Source of the DNA: Artocarpus heterophyllus
Taxonomy: Eukaryota; Streptophyta; Magnoliopsida; Rosales; Moraceae
Assembly: GCA_025403435.1 (NCBI GenBank)
Contig: CM046342.1
Coordinates: 18,003,596-18,067,595 of the forward strand
DNA length: 64,000 nucleotides
Reading direction: 5' to 3'
Below, in pieces: positions 47,666 to 59,904 of the stretch (position 1 is its first letter; every line of letters begins with the position of its first letter). The notes beneath the pieces were generated by a model, which made no database searches, had not been told where the DNA came from, and saw only the letters and a list, made by a program, of their open reading frames with translations. A program made the translations under genes and the position numbers.

Positions 47666-48720
47666 ACAAATAGAAAAAGCTCACATAAGAATTCAAAATA
47701 ACAATAATAAATCCAAATAAAGGTAATCCCATCTCAAGATACTGGGCACTCCATCAATATTTAGTCTTTGGACAGAAATATTAACTTATAAGTGATATCT
47801 TGGTGTAGTAATCAAACACTAACAATAAAAACACATCAAACAATAAATATTCCTTTGAGCTGATTTATTATTCACATGTAAAACTAAATAATCATCACAT
47901 GTTTATTACTATAGGTGTACATGCAATTCTGTTAAATATTGGCGTCCCTTTGAGCTAGTCAATATTCACATAAGTTATATAGACACAATCGTTTATATTC
48001 CAAAACAAATTAATTTCCACAAGAGAGGTTACTTTGGTGGCATGTTGCTTTAATTAATTCATCTCAAAATATATATAAAGTACCAATATTTGAATTTAAA
48101 ATTGCACAAAAAATGACCAAAATTAAAATAAAAAAATGAAAAAAAGTTTGATCAAAAGTTAACATGATCAAAGTCAACCATTTATTGGTCAACTTGACTA
48201 GGTTGGGTGGACTGGGTTGGTCGACCCAACCCAGATCCTAAAACCACCCCTTGTTTTCTGTGTCATGGGCCCAGGCCTATGACATCTACTTTTTTTTTTC
48301 CTATAGTGGACTTAACTTGTGGCTTCTGCTAACTATCCGGTCATGGGCTCAATTAGGCCCCTGTATCCTTTATCTATTTCTAGGCCGAAACTCAAAAAAC
48401 TCTAAACCCTAGGCCACTTTTCTTTCGTCTTCTTCTCGGTAGCACTGCTATATTCTATGATTATGAAAGAATGAGCAACAAAAAGAAAAAAAAATGGGTA
48501 AAAGCACTGTTGCCTGAAGCGAAAAACTAATTAATGAACATCAATCAATCTTTTTTTTTTTTTTTTTTTTATCTTTCTCTTTTTGGTACATGGCTGCGGC
48601 ACGTAACAATCAAAAATCATATATATATATAACGAATCTTTTTTTTTTCTTTCGGCACATGCCGTACATAACAGACGAAAGAAAAAAAAAAGTTTCTTGA
48701 AACATAAAACCGTTCAAGCT

Positions 48721-48762
<42 letters not shown>

Positions 48763-48981
48763 GTAATGAATCTAACAAAAAACATAAACAACCATATATA
48801 TATATATATATAAACCGAATAATGTATTCCGCAAATTCCATAAAATATTAAACCAAAAAATCTCCAAATAGTTGTTATCAAATTCAACAATTTTAAAGAA
48901 ACCATAGATTGTTAAATTTGAAAATTTCCCTACGAGAATCACGTATAGGATATTATTGATTCTCAATGATTTAACATGAAG
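47666..48981 (-). other. Copia H untranslated leader with hairpin, promoter-like motifs and microsatellites
   Basis: Holds a 9-bp perfect hairpin CTGGGTTGG-TCGAC-CCAACCCAG (48212-48234). GGGCCC/TGGGCT motifs and a telo-box AAACCCTA lie at 48265-48415. There is a T tract at 48551-48572 and (TA)n at 48724-48756 and 48795-48811. The latter create spurious Tyr/Ile-rich ORFs. Confidence 0.7.
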
Positions 48982-48998
48982 AGGCTATAGATACCATT
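48982..48998 (-). other. Primer binding site of copia H (decayed)
   Basis: AAATGGTATCTATAGCC on the minus strand after the LTR end TTCTAACA, a mutated form of the TGGTATCAGAGCC initiator-Met PBS. Confidence 0.75.
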
Positions 48999-49464
48999 TG
49001 TTAGAACAAAATATTGTGATGAAAACCATCATCAACCAAGATGATTCATGTCAAATCACCGAGAGAATTAATGTAATGCAGAGGCTAACTTGATTCCACA
49101 GGTAGCATTTTGATTCATGATTCTATAAGTTGAGGATCTTCCAAGTCTAGTAGGTAAGTCCTTTTTCAAAGTATGTCTTTGTAATATTTCTGTAGATGGG
49201 TGATAGAAAAATAACATACTTACTGACTTGGAGACCACAACCATTTTATATAACTACTAATCCTGACAGTTATCCTTAATTATTAATTTAGCCCATCATA
49301 AAATCAATAATTATATTTTGGTCTCAGCATACAGAAGGCCCACACTTAATAATGCATTAAAGCTCAAAATCCAAATTGATCGTTTTAGTTAGACTAACCT
49401 TATTGGTAACTTTTAATACACATTTATTTAATCTATGAGCCCATATATTAGATTAATTCCAATA
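48999..49464 (-). repeat. 5' LTR of copia H
   Basis: About 466 bp, TGTTAG…CCAATA on the plus strand. It shares the backbone of 26002-26460 with many substitutions and small indels. Confidence 0.85.
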
Positions 49465-49635
49465 TATATAACTAGTTATTTTCTTATGACTGAATTTTGA
49501 GATTCTCTTCTCTCAAGTTCTTTTCCCACATTTTCTCTCATTGCATTTTTTATGCGTTCATGACCCGACCTGGTAAATTTACACCCACGAGTCCAAAGTT
49601 GTTAGTTCTCATTTTCCTATCCCATTAGTTGTACT
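49465..49635. other. Probable displaced upstream flank of copy B
   Basis: If H is a simple insertion, this is the sequence that once adjoined 26001, so it may hold the native copy B promoter. On the minus strand it contains GCATAAAAAATGC and GAGAGAAG-type stretches. No firm promoter call can be made. Confidence 0.4.
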
Positions 49636-51604
49636 TGTTGGAAAAATATGAATGCAACAGAATTTTAAAATTTAAATGAAAACCTTTTTCTAAATAACAA
49701 GTTAGATGTACTATGTATATAAATTAATTAAGATATTACATACCTCTTAGAATTGGATTGTACTTCTGACAAGAAAAACATCGACAAAACTGTTACTGAG
49801 AATTGCATCTTAAAGAACTTCAACTAACGAGTTCTTCTTTGCTATTCTTTTTTTCATGACTAGAATGCGAGTGGGCATACATCATTCAATTCTTCTCTTG
49901 GTAACGTCACCTTCCAACCACAAGAGAAAACCCAGAGCTAAGGTTCAGGATATTAAACAATAACCCTATGAAGTTTTAGAGTTTTTCGCTTTAGAATACT
50001 CTCTTTAAATTTCTCTTGTGACCTAAATAACAATAGGAACAAGTATCTTATTTATAATGGCTGGTAGGGAGTCAATTCTACTTAGACAAGGCTTCTAAAT
50101 TCGAAACTGGGTTAAAATCCGCATCAAAACACATGAAAATGAGTAACAGGATTTCACTCAACTGGCCTGCCGGTCCTAACCACTGACCTATCGATTGTAC
50201 TATTTTTGTAACTAAGTTATGCTCCACCAGCCAGCTGGACAAAGGCACTGGCTTGCCGATTTGCCCAGTTTTGAAAGTTTCTATATCTTCTTCTACATGA
50301 GAATCTTAGATAAAGCCTTAGTTTTAGTTCAAGTAATCTAATAGAGAAGTTATCTGATTAAAACAATCATATACAAACAATCTCATATTAAATAAAATAT
50401 ATATTTAAATAATTCAACATGTTTATCTTGAATTAATTCATAAAATTAATTCAACCAATAAACTAACATGAATTATTAAATCAAATCAACCAAATTTAAA
50501 TCAATCTAAGAATTAACATAAAGTAACCAATATGTAAGAAAAATATGTCGTATCATTATAGGAAATATTGCGAGCTAGCAAAGGGGACTCGATGGACATA
50601 TATATATTAAACTTCTATAATTATAAAATAACACGCCCCGACATGTTTATTTTATAATTATCAACTCTTAAGATTTTTCACTAAAAGCTTAGAGCTTCTC
50701 AAACTATATAAAATTATAAAACTCCAATAAGTTTATAGTCCATGACATATTATAATTTGTAACATCTTTATAGGATATTCATAATCAGCTTAAGGATAAA
50801 TTCTGTTTTACCTTCCTAATTATTTTTATCTTATGTTTCATTATCTCACCATTGAAATACTTACTATTTATAAATAGTATATCATTTGGTTATACCTATA
50901 TATCCAAATGATTGAGCGCTCTAGTTTCCAATTACAAGATAATGTCTATAAGAAAGTATCATTAATTCTACAAAAGAGCTATGAATTCTATATCTATAAA
51001 TAATGAGTCTACATCAATTAAGAGTCATGTCTCTAATGTACCGATATACGTACCATCATCTAATTTATGATGTCACTTTTTGGTACATCAAAAGACATAA
51101 GTTAAGAATACAAGCCCATTAATTCATTTCAAGATTAAGATATGACACATATGATTGTCTAAAGTAAATTGATTTAAAGAAACAAAATTATTAATCAAAT
51201 CAATTCAACTTTTGTCCCGATCTAGTATATCGTCATCTATGATAATATACCAATTTTTTAACTCACACAGTCCAATTCTGATGACCAACACAAGTTATCT
51301 CCCGTTAGGGATGTAGAAATCTTAACATGAATAAAGCTCCCAACTTTATTTCCTTGATTGCTGACCTTATCATCTAGACTATCACCTTTAAGATTCATGT
51401 CTGTTGCATAATTTGTCTATCATATGCACGATCTTAAAGGTTTAGACTGACAGTCTCAAATTTTTGTTTACTTGTCATATATTCAACCGAAATGGACATA
51501 AAGAGGACATATTTGATATATGAAATAAATAATAAACTCTTTATTGATTAAATGTTACTAAAAAACCATTACATCATTTAATCCTTAGGGCACCTAGTCT
51601 AATA
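49636..51604 (-). repeat. Solo LTR of family-A copia, GTACT target duplication
   Basis: Starts TGTTGGAAAAATATG, ends GTCTAATA, and is flanked by GTACT at 49631-49635 and 51605-51609. It is colinear with the E and T LTRs but more diverged. The antisense 87-codon ORF is broken here. No internal domain is attached, so it arose by LTR-LTR recombination. Confidence 0.92.
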
Positions 51605-51652
51605 GTACTCTCATTATTTATTCAGCATATTATTTAAATTTAACAACCAAAC

Positions 51653-52417
51653 TAGAGATGTTAACATGGGCTGGGCCTAGTGGGCCAGCACGAGCACGGC
51701 ACGACAGGATTATTAAATAGGTCTAGTCCATCCTACTTATTAAATGGACTGGGCTTAGTGTAACTTTTGAGCAGAAGCATGTTAAGGGCCCAACACAAGC
51801 ACGAGCATGTTAAAAGTATGATTGGGCTCCAATTAGAAGCACGATTAAAATCTGCAATTTAAAACTAATTTTACTAATATATTTTATAATTATTTTTTTA
51901 TAAAGAAGTTCTAAATTTCTAATAGATTTAATTAAAAAAAAAAGATCAAACAGATTCTTTGTTATTGATAAATTGTCAATTGCTAATATATACTTGCTCA
52001 CTTTGATTTATATGAAAAACTAAATAATAGAAACCACACAGGACAATATCCTATAATGTAATTGTCATAAAAAAAAATAATTTTTTTAATCAATAATGCA
52101 CTTTTTTGTTACAATTTAGTGTTTTTTTTTTTGTAAATTTAACATCAGGTATGAGAAAGACACATTAACAACTAAAAGTATAACAAAAGCACGAACATCG
52201 ATAGGGGTACGAGTATGGCCCAAGCACTTATGGGCACGACCCATTGATAAATGGGCCATGGGCTAGGCTTGATGTCATAAAAATTAACTGGGTCGGACCT
52301 AGCACGTCATGATAAATAAATAGACAGGTCCCAGCATAGTACGAGGTACGCTTGAGCTTAAATTAAATAGGCATGGTTGGGCCGGGCCAGGTCGGGCCAA
52401 CCCATTTGACATCTCTA
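51653..52417. mobile_element. Non-autonomous hAT transposon with 8-bp target duplication
   Basis: Perfect 8-bp duplication AACCAAAC at 51645-51652 and 52418-52425. The ends TAGAGATGTTAAC-TGGG and CCCATTTGACATCTCTA are inverted. Subterminal regions are rich in GGGCC/GGCCC (51670-51800 and 52200-52400). Length is 765 bp with no transposase. The TAGAGATGT terminus and 8-bp duplication are diagnostic of hAT. Confidence 0.93.
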
Positions 52418-54020
52418 AACCAAACACATAAATAAATAGGACCAAAATATTAAAAGTAAGAGAAAACTACATGGAATACTTCTTATGAGTACACCTTATT
52501 AAAAATACCCTCCCTTTTTTTACTTTTCAAAATCGGCACTTTAAAGTTTATTTTTTAAAAAAATTGATTATTAATTGACTTTTCTATCTATGGTTCAAAA
52601 ATTAAATCAAAGCAACCCCTAACCATATTTTTTTTTTGTTTCTTTCTCTACTCTTTTTCTTTCACTCTGTTCCTATCTCTCTCTAACACCTCTGTTTATA
52701 TGTCTCTCTCTTGATTTCTTTCTTTACTCTTTTCTCGTCTCTCTCCTATACTCTCCTCTCTCTTTCTTCTCACACAAACCACGTCAACTAGATCTATCGC
52801 CACCATTAGATCACTAGCCGCCTTCCTTGGTCCCACCCCAATTGTCGCTACTGAGTTGTTGGGTCGACTCAATGCCTTCTCCATTAGATCTTAGCAATGG
52901 TAAGTGATTCGGCCATCACGAGTGACTCAGCGCCTTCTCTATCAGATCTCAATAGTCATGAGTGATTCGGCCGCCTTGAATACTCAAAGCCTTCTCCATC
53001 AAATCTCAGCTGTTAATTGTGAAGCTCCATCGCTTCAAGTCAAGAAGCTTCTTCTCCGGCTTAGGATGATGACGTCCTCTCTATCGCTATTGGAGTTCAT
53101 CGTCACTATCGAGTTGCGAAGCTCCTTCGCTGGCTGAGGTCAATGACCTTTTCTCTGAAGGAAGTCATTATTTTAATATTTAGTGTTTTCATTCTTTTTT
53201 ATTGTTCCTAAACTTTTTTTGTATGAGGATGATGCACTTATTTCTTCATTTTTGTTTGCATGAATTAGTCTCTTTTTAATTTTTTTACTTTTTGAAAGTC
53301 AAATTAGGTATAGTTTGGTTGGTAAGAAAACAGAGAAGAAGGAGAGAACTAGCTTTAGCAATTTTTCAAGCTTTAGTGATTGAAAACTTTAATTGAGTTT
53401 ACAAGCTTTGGTGATTTTTTTTTTTCTGCTTTACGTATTTTCATTGTTGAGTTGGATTTAGTTACAATGATTTCGTTTATTAAAGTTTCTTAAAGTTTTA
53501 ATTGGATCTAGTTACAATTATTCTATTTCTTAAAGTTTTCATTAGATTTTCTTTTATTTCTTTTAATTTACTTCAGATTGGATTATTTGTATATAATGGA
53601 AATATGTGATATGTTTTTTTAAATATTTTTTGGTCAATTTTTTGTGTATTATATGGAACCCAAAACCGACAGTTTTGGTAAGATATAGGATGGTATGGTG
53701 GTTCTAGTGATTTTTTTAAGAATCTGGTGGGTTTTGTGTTAAAATCTAGCAAGTTTCGTATTGAAATTTGGCAAGTTCTAAGAAAGAACTTGGCAGGTTC
53801 CGATTAGTGGGGTTCGAGATAGAATTTAGTAGGTTCAAAAAAAATATGTTGGAATCTAATAGATTATGAACCAGGCAAGTACAACTCGGAACTCGCGCTA
53901 GCTACTGGAAGGGTTACATGATCTTTTAATAAATCGGGGTAGTTTTAATAAGTGGTTTGTTAGAGAACATTTTTAATAAGGTGGCGGAGCATTTACCTAG
54001 GGTGTCCGTTTTTGGCCACC
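52418..54020. other. Intergenic; possible Mutator-like element carrying gene-like DNA
   Basis: CACCTTATTAAAAAT at about 52494 is repeated inverted at about 53968-53984, suggesting terminal inverted repeats of an element of about 1.5 kb. The interior at 52640-53160 is less AT-rich with short ORFs (including 52904-53137) that I do not recognise and would not call genes. Confidence 0.35.
52866..53010. repeat. 58-bp tandem repeat, about 2.5 copies
   Basis: Units begin at 52866 (gactcaatgccttct), 52924 (gactcagcgccttct) and 52981 (tactcaaagccttct), each including agtgattcggcc. Period is 57-58 bp. Confidence 0.8.
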
Positions 54021-55570
54021 CAATTAAATAGAAGGCCATAATTTTCAAAAAGGCAAACTGACATTTTTATACACTCTATTTTATGTTTATTTAAAAACTA
54101 TATTTTCGATTATTGATCTTGTCAATTTTTTACCTTTAGATTAGATATTCAAATTTATACCTTCCCATAGTAAACATTTGATTCTTACCTTTAAAATGAC
54201 CAAATTATCCTTAAGTAAAAGAAAAAATTATTAAATCTTTCAAAAAAATAAGGAAAAAAAAACACACAAAACAGCTGTTTTAAGGATATTTTATATATTT
54301 TTTAAGTCAAAACCCTTAGTATAAAATTTTTTTAAGTTATTAAATTTTCTTATTTTTCAATTTAAAGGTCTAAATTTTTTAGGCAAAAAATAGGAGGTTG
54401 GTTGGAAAAAATTTGTAAATTTGTATAAAAATCTAATATGAATGTGTATATTTGATGCGATCAAAAATAAAATATATAACATTTAAATAAATATAAAATA
54501 CATGATATAAAAAGTTAAATAACCCTTTAAAAAAATTAGCTAAATGGTTGGTGCTTTACATTTTTTTTTTCATATTCAAATAATAACCTTTGTTGATCAA
54601 ATCTTCACCCATCTTTGTCTCTTACGATCCTACTCCCACCCTTCTTCTTTTTCCTCTCTCCACCCAGCCTCGAAGTTGATGCTGTCTAGTGAGAGATCTC
54701 CCCCGTGCAAGGGAGAGGAGTTGTTGAAGATGAACAAAGTGGAGCTTCCGTGGAGGCAGCCTTCGCATGAGTGTTTTTTCATGGTGACAATGACAATGAT
54801 GATCAACTCCGATGATCTTCACGAGTGCGGCAGCATGACGTCGTTATGGGTTAGATCTCCCTCTCATCATATCTTCCATGCTAAAGGGAGATTCTGAGAG
54901 GATCTAAGGTGACTAAATCAACAAGGAAAAATTGATGACGACATCAACTCTTAGCATCACAAGATCAAAAAGCAACTTTAGGCTCATAGGGCGGCGCTGA
55001 TTTGAGATGCACAATTGCTAGTTGTAGTGAGAGAAGAGATAAAGGTAAAAGAAAAAAAAAAAAAAAGAGTGTGAAGATTGTTAGGGTTTATTATTTACAA
55101 GTTCATCATTAATATACTAGGTTTTTATCACTCATATATTATAGCTTATAATTGATGTATTAGAGTTTATTATTGAGGTACAAGAGTTTGTTATTAATGT
55201 ATTATGATTTGATCTTATCACTGATATATTGGTGTTTATTACTAATATACTTAGCTCTATCACTTATATACTAAGCTTTTTAACATTAATATATTACAAT
55301 TTATGACTAACGTACTCTGCTTTATCATTGATGTACTCAGATTTATCATTGATGTATTATAGTATATTATTGATGTACTAGACTTTATCACTGATGTACT
55401 AGAGCATATCACTAATGTACTATAGCTGATCAATAATTAGCGAAGATTATTTTTGTCATTTTGATTTTATAATTAATAAAAAGAGACTATTTCCTTAATT
55501 TAGAAAAAAGTATGGCCATTTATTTAACAAAAGGCTTTAAAAAGGCCATTTCCCTCTATATCCCTAAAGT
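54021..55570. other. Intergenic AT-rich DNA containing a minisatellite
   Basis: AGGCCAT/ATGGCC motifs at both ends (about 54033 and 55512-55550) hint at another non-autonomous element. An ORF at 54544-54897 (117 codons) has no recognisable domain and opens in AT-rich DNA; I do not call it a gene. Confidence 0.35.
55085..55431. repeat. 21-bp minisatellite, about 15 degenerate units
   Basis: Units close to TTATCA(C/T)TGATGTACTAG repeat with a mostly exact 21-bp period, with a few units of 20-27 bp. Examples begin near 55329 (tttatcattgatgtactca) and 55383 (tttatcactgatgtactag). The right half is better conserved. Confidence 0.85.
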
Positions 55571-58300
55571 TTAATTTGGTAGCGGTCAGGGGGGATAGCC
55601 AAGAAGATAGAGAAATGAGATAGTAGATATTGAGCAAAATTACAAAATTACCTTTAAATAGTTACAAAAAAATATCTTATAAATTTAAAAACATAAAAAC
55701 TTCTCAAACAAAGCATCAATTTCAAAGAAAAAAAGATCTTAAGTTTTATGGCTTTTTGAATGCTAGAATATTTTTTAAAAATTTCTTTTAAGAAGGAAAT
55801 ATATTTTAGAAACAAATTTGGTCTAATTAAGTGTATCTTTTTTTATCTCTATAATTTTTGTCCAAAAAGTCTACAAAGGATAAAATTGAAACAAGGTTTT
55901 CAAATTTAAATGATATCCTTATAGTTTCTTAAAGTAAAAAGATAAATTGAGAAATAATTAGAATTAAGATGTAGAATTATGTAATTACCTCATTCTCTAA
56001 ATGCAAGGTCGTTTTTCTTTTAAACCTATTAAGTGTCCTATTTATTCTTTTTTTAATGTTGGTTATATTTTCAATTCCATTTCTTGTATCTTAGTCAAAA
56101 CCTGGTGAGTGCTGCTTCTTCCGCCCTCCAATTCCATAGCACAGTCATGCATCAAGTTTCTACCAGTGTCAAACCTTTCAAAACTAGCTACCCAATGAAG
56201 AAACCTTCAGCCCAATCTCAGCCCATCCTTGGCTTAGTAACTCAGGGACAAGCCTAGGCCAACCGTAGTGAAACCCAATCAAAGCAACTGCTTCTCTTAG
56301 TTCAATTTTTATCACCTATTATATACATTATAATTTCTACTGGAATAAACCATTCATGCTAATATTGCTTCTTTTCATTTGTTTATTCATCAACTTTACA
56401 AAAATAATTGCATAAAAAGGCAATGGGTTGTATACAAGCTTAACACGTTTTAAAGATCAATATAGGGAGGAGTTACTACTTTAGTTTTGTTGAGAAATAT
56501 ACTCTTTACTTGATTTTCATAATAAATGGATGTTTAACACTTTATTATTTCATGGTTGTATTTTTGGGTCTGTTTTTCAATAAATACGAATTGGCTACTA
56601 ATTAAGTATTTTTGGATTACATTTTCTTTGTGATTCGATTAATTGTTCATGTGTTGTATGTACCTTGTCATTTTTGGATGGATTAACCTAATATTTTAAT
56701 CATTATTTAGTTTATTTAAAGTTATATTTATGTAATGACTGGAAAAATCTAATAATTAATAAGCAAAATTAATTAAGGATTTTTTTGTAACCACGTCATT
56801 AGGTTCATAAGAAAGTGTAAGCTTAGAACTTATAAGTTCATGTTTTTGCAAGAATTATGAGAAATTGTAAAAAATTCAGTTCAAGGTTAAAAACCTGATG
56901 TAATGATTGGAAAATTCATAAGTTTAAATAACATTTTAACCATGATTTATAATCATCAATTTTCCTAATTAACACAAATTTAGAAAGTCTTAATAACTAT
57001 AAGACTTTAGTAATAGACAAATAGATAATGCTATGAATGCACAATTTTGTGCTCTTTATATGAAACATATAGCAAATATGATGTCATGATGGTATGCTTG
57101 GATAATTAAAAATAATAATTACTTAGTATACTAAATTGAGGTTTTATAATTCAATAATTTTATATATAAGCTTAAGTAGTGGCCTTTATAATGATCTCAA
57201 TTATAGTATTAAAATTGAGATTAATTCATAAAAAAGAATTTTCAACTTTGAGTGATTATACAAAATTTCTATTTGATGTCAATTTAGAAAGAGAAATCTA
57301 AATCAACAATAGTTAACAGCTCAACACTATAATTGAAAACATGTGAGCATAAAGTTTATGTATACAAGATCGATCTCGATTTTTGTAAGATCACAAGGCA
57401 TGACAAGAATTTTATATGTCGTGAGAATTATTCAAAATTCAAGAATTCACGATACTTATACATTCACAGTTAGTTAATTACAAGTATAAATAACTGTGTG
57501 GTGATGATGATGATGACGATAATAATAATAATAATTATTATTATAATAAAAAAATTAATGAAGTCCACAAACATTGCACGAGCTTTTAAGGCAAGTGAAG
57601 AATCATAAAGGAGTAATATGATTAAAGAAAGTTTAGAAAGCATCCATAGATTGAATGTGGACCCATAAACGAATTATGCTAAGTTCCAGATTTGATTTAA
57701 ATGACTTCTAGATAGCCAATTTAAATTACGAAAATGTTTAATAGATTATGATCATTATTTTTATAAAATAAATAGAATATGATATGTTTTGGTAGTACAA
57801 GAAAATGGTTTCCATTAAGATGAAAATGACAGATTTATTTTTGAAAATTATAAAAAAATATATGTTTTATTTATTAGTTAGTATTTTAAAGTTTTAAAAT
57901 CTATGAAAAATCATTTCGATCGAAGAAAACGGATTTTAAGTTTTAATCAAAGCTTTTAAATGCATGATATTTTTCTTAAAAAAGTGGTAAACACAGTTAA
58001 TCACTGGTTTTGAACACAAAAGTGTCAAAGTTCATCATTTTGGAATCAAAACATGAAATCCATAAAGTATGGATAAATTCATGAAAATTATTCTATGATA
58101 CTATGGAGTTTTAGTAAGACGTTAATATAATAAGAAAATTAGAATTTATTTAACTATTTTTGGAGAGATAAAAAATAATACAGTTTTAAAATTATAGTAA
58201 TGTTAACATGAATTTCAAAGTTTATAGATCAAAAATTTGATCTACCCGACTACGACACGGATCATAATGTTGTTGACCTAGGACAATGTCTATATATTAA
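55571..58300. other. Intergenic AT-rich DNA
   Basis: No gene recognised. A compound (GAT)n(ATA)n(ATT)n microsatellite lies near 57500-57550; its ATA and ATT halves can pair with each other. Confidence 0.5.
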
Positions 58301-59904
58301 AAAAAATAGCTAATGAAAAATCAACCACTTTCTCTCTGTACTATCACTCTTGCCTCCAACTCCAGTTAAGATACTGACTCCCATTTCTAACACCTCATAC
58401 TCCAACAAATAGATTGTGACGAGCTGAGTACAATGACGTACAGTGCCACCATCAACTCCACCGGAGCAGACCACATTTTCCAGTCGAAGTTTCAAAAAAC
58501 TCGTTAACTTTTCAATGAGATGTATCTATTGTTCGACATCGGATCGATGTGACTTTTGTTCTTACGCGACCACCATGAAGAGGAAAACACGACCCATACC
58601 TGGTTGCTCCTCAACAACTGTTGTAGAGCTCCATTTGTTTACCACCGCCATGCACCATCGTGGCCAATTGGAAGGACACCTTCCTGATGGTGGCAGCTTA
58701 CATCACCCATCCCATTAGATTCAGAAGGAATCGGAGATAGAAAACCACCCAAAAAATGGATCTGATTCACCGTGACATGGCGGAAACAATCAACACCCAC
58801 CGAAGCTGTCACGAGCCACATCGTCCCAGTAATCCATGCAATGGCGAGGCACCAAACTGGTGCTATTGGAACCAAAGATTGATGGGGAGTGTAATGCCTT
58901 AATCAATTTTATGCTACGGTGATCAATTGTCAGAGTTTCGAAGTTACCAACATCGAATCTAATGAGGAGGTTTGATGATGCTTTCTCCATCAATGTCCAC
59001 TCAAATTAGTTTCACGAAAACATTCAGAACACTTTAAGGAACAAAACGCACAACCCAATTTTGGGGCTCCTTTGTCGAAAATAAGAGATTGAAGTCTCCA
59101 TTTTACACCTCCGACAAGTCTTCAACCCACGTTATTAGAGGCTAATTTTAGTGAAATTGGCTACACCAATGAATTCAAAAGGTCCAAAAATGATAGGAGT
59201 CGAAGTTTTAGAACCAACCAAGGTTCGAAGCCGCTGCACATGCTGCCCCGGGTGGCTAGTTTCTAACGACCTTAGGTTTTGTGCTTTTGGACCTCCGATC
59301 GACGATCAGAGACCGCCTCCTAACTCATTTCAACGTCCTGAACATGATGGTGCCATCTGTTTGAGCTAACTTCACTCTGTTAGAAATTGTCTGGTAAAGC
59401 TGCACGAGATCGAGGTAAAGCAAACTAGGATATCAGAGTCCAAAAAGATATTCCCAGTAATTAAAAATATCCCAAAAGAATTTTTAGCCACTCATGTCCC
59501 TCTTGGACCATTATAAAGGAGGCTGCTTAAATTGTAGAACAAACGAGATACAACTAGACCCACTTAACTTGAAATCTATGTAAGTAGGATCTCGCCTATA
59601 TTATGAACATTTTTAAAGTAAAATATTTTACTATTTTTGTATAAATTATGAAATGCATGATCAGTTATCTGTTATGCTATGCTATGTATCATATGTTGTA
59701 TTATGTTAAGTCATCTCATGATATGCTACATTGAGTCATGTTACGAGTATGATTTATTAAGTTTAAGTTATACCATGTATTGTTATGTTATAATTATGTC
59801 ATGTTAGTAAGTGAAGTATATTGTATTTAATTATATTGCTTACTCACTTCAAATAAACATTTTTAAAATTTACGATTTATGATTTCATGATGCTATGTAG
59901 TAAC
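58301..59904. other. Unrecognised moderate-GC segment, possible retroelement remnant
   Basis: About 58310-59560 has normal GC and several overlapping short ORFs on both strands without recognisable domains. 59640-59860 holds ATGCTATG / TATGTTA-rich sequence like that in some plant Ty3/gypsy LTRs. No LTR pair or pol domain is visible, so the call is weak. Confidence 0.3.

Larger units (their letters stand above)
26002..49464 (-). mobile_element. Ty1/copia element H (old, minus strand), host of nested elements E and G
   Basis: LTRs at 26002-26460 and 48999-49464 run TGTTAG…CCAA(C/T)A on the plus strand. Read on the minus strand the order is 5' LTR (48999-49464), PBS, leader, gag, protease, integrase, [G], integrase end, RT, [E], RNase H, PPT, 3' LTR (26002-26460). 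The LTRs have many differences and indels, so the insertion is old. The flanks are CGTAT (25997-26001) and TATAT (49465-49469). This would be a decayed 5-bp target duplication if both bases of the CG were deaminated; that is inference. Confidence 0.85.

Noticed and set aside
48617..48966. Tyr/Ile-rich ORFs
   Set aside because: Translations of (TA)n microsatellites in the copia H leader.
54544..54897. 117-codon ORF on the plus strand
   Set aside because: No domain, no splice or promoter context, ends in low-complexity DNA, and the intergenic setting is AT-rich; not supported as a gene.
55085..55431. CRISPR-like array
   Set aside because: The repeats are degenerate, directly adjacent with no spacers, and the sequence is a eukaryotic nuclear genome; it is a minisatellite.
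58310..59369. Cluster of short ORFs on both strands
   Set aside because: Overlapping frames without family motifs; better explained as a decayed repeat.
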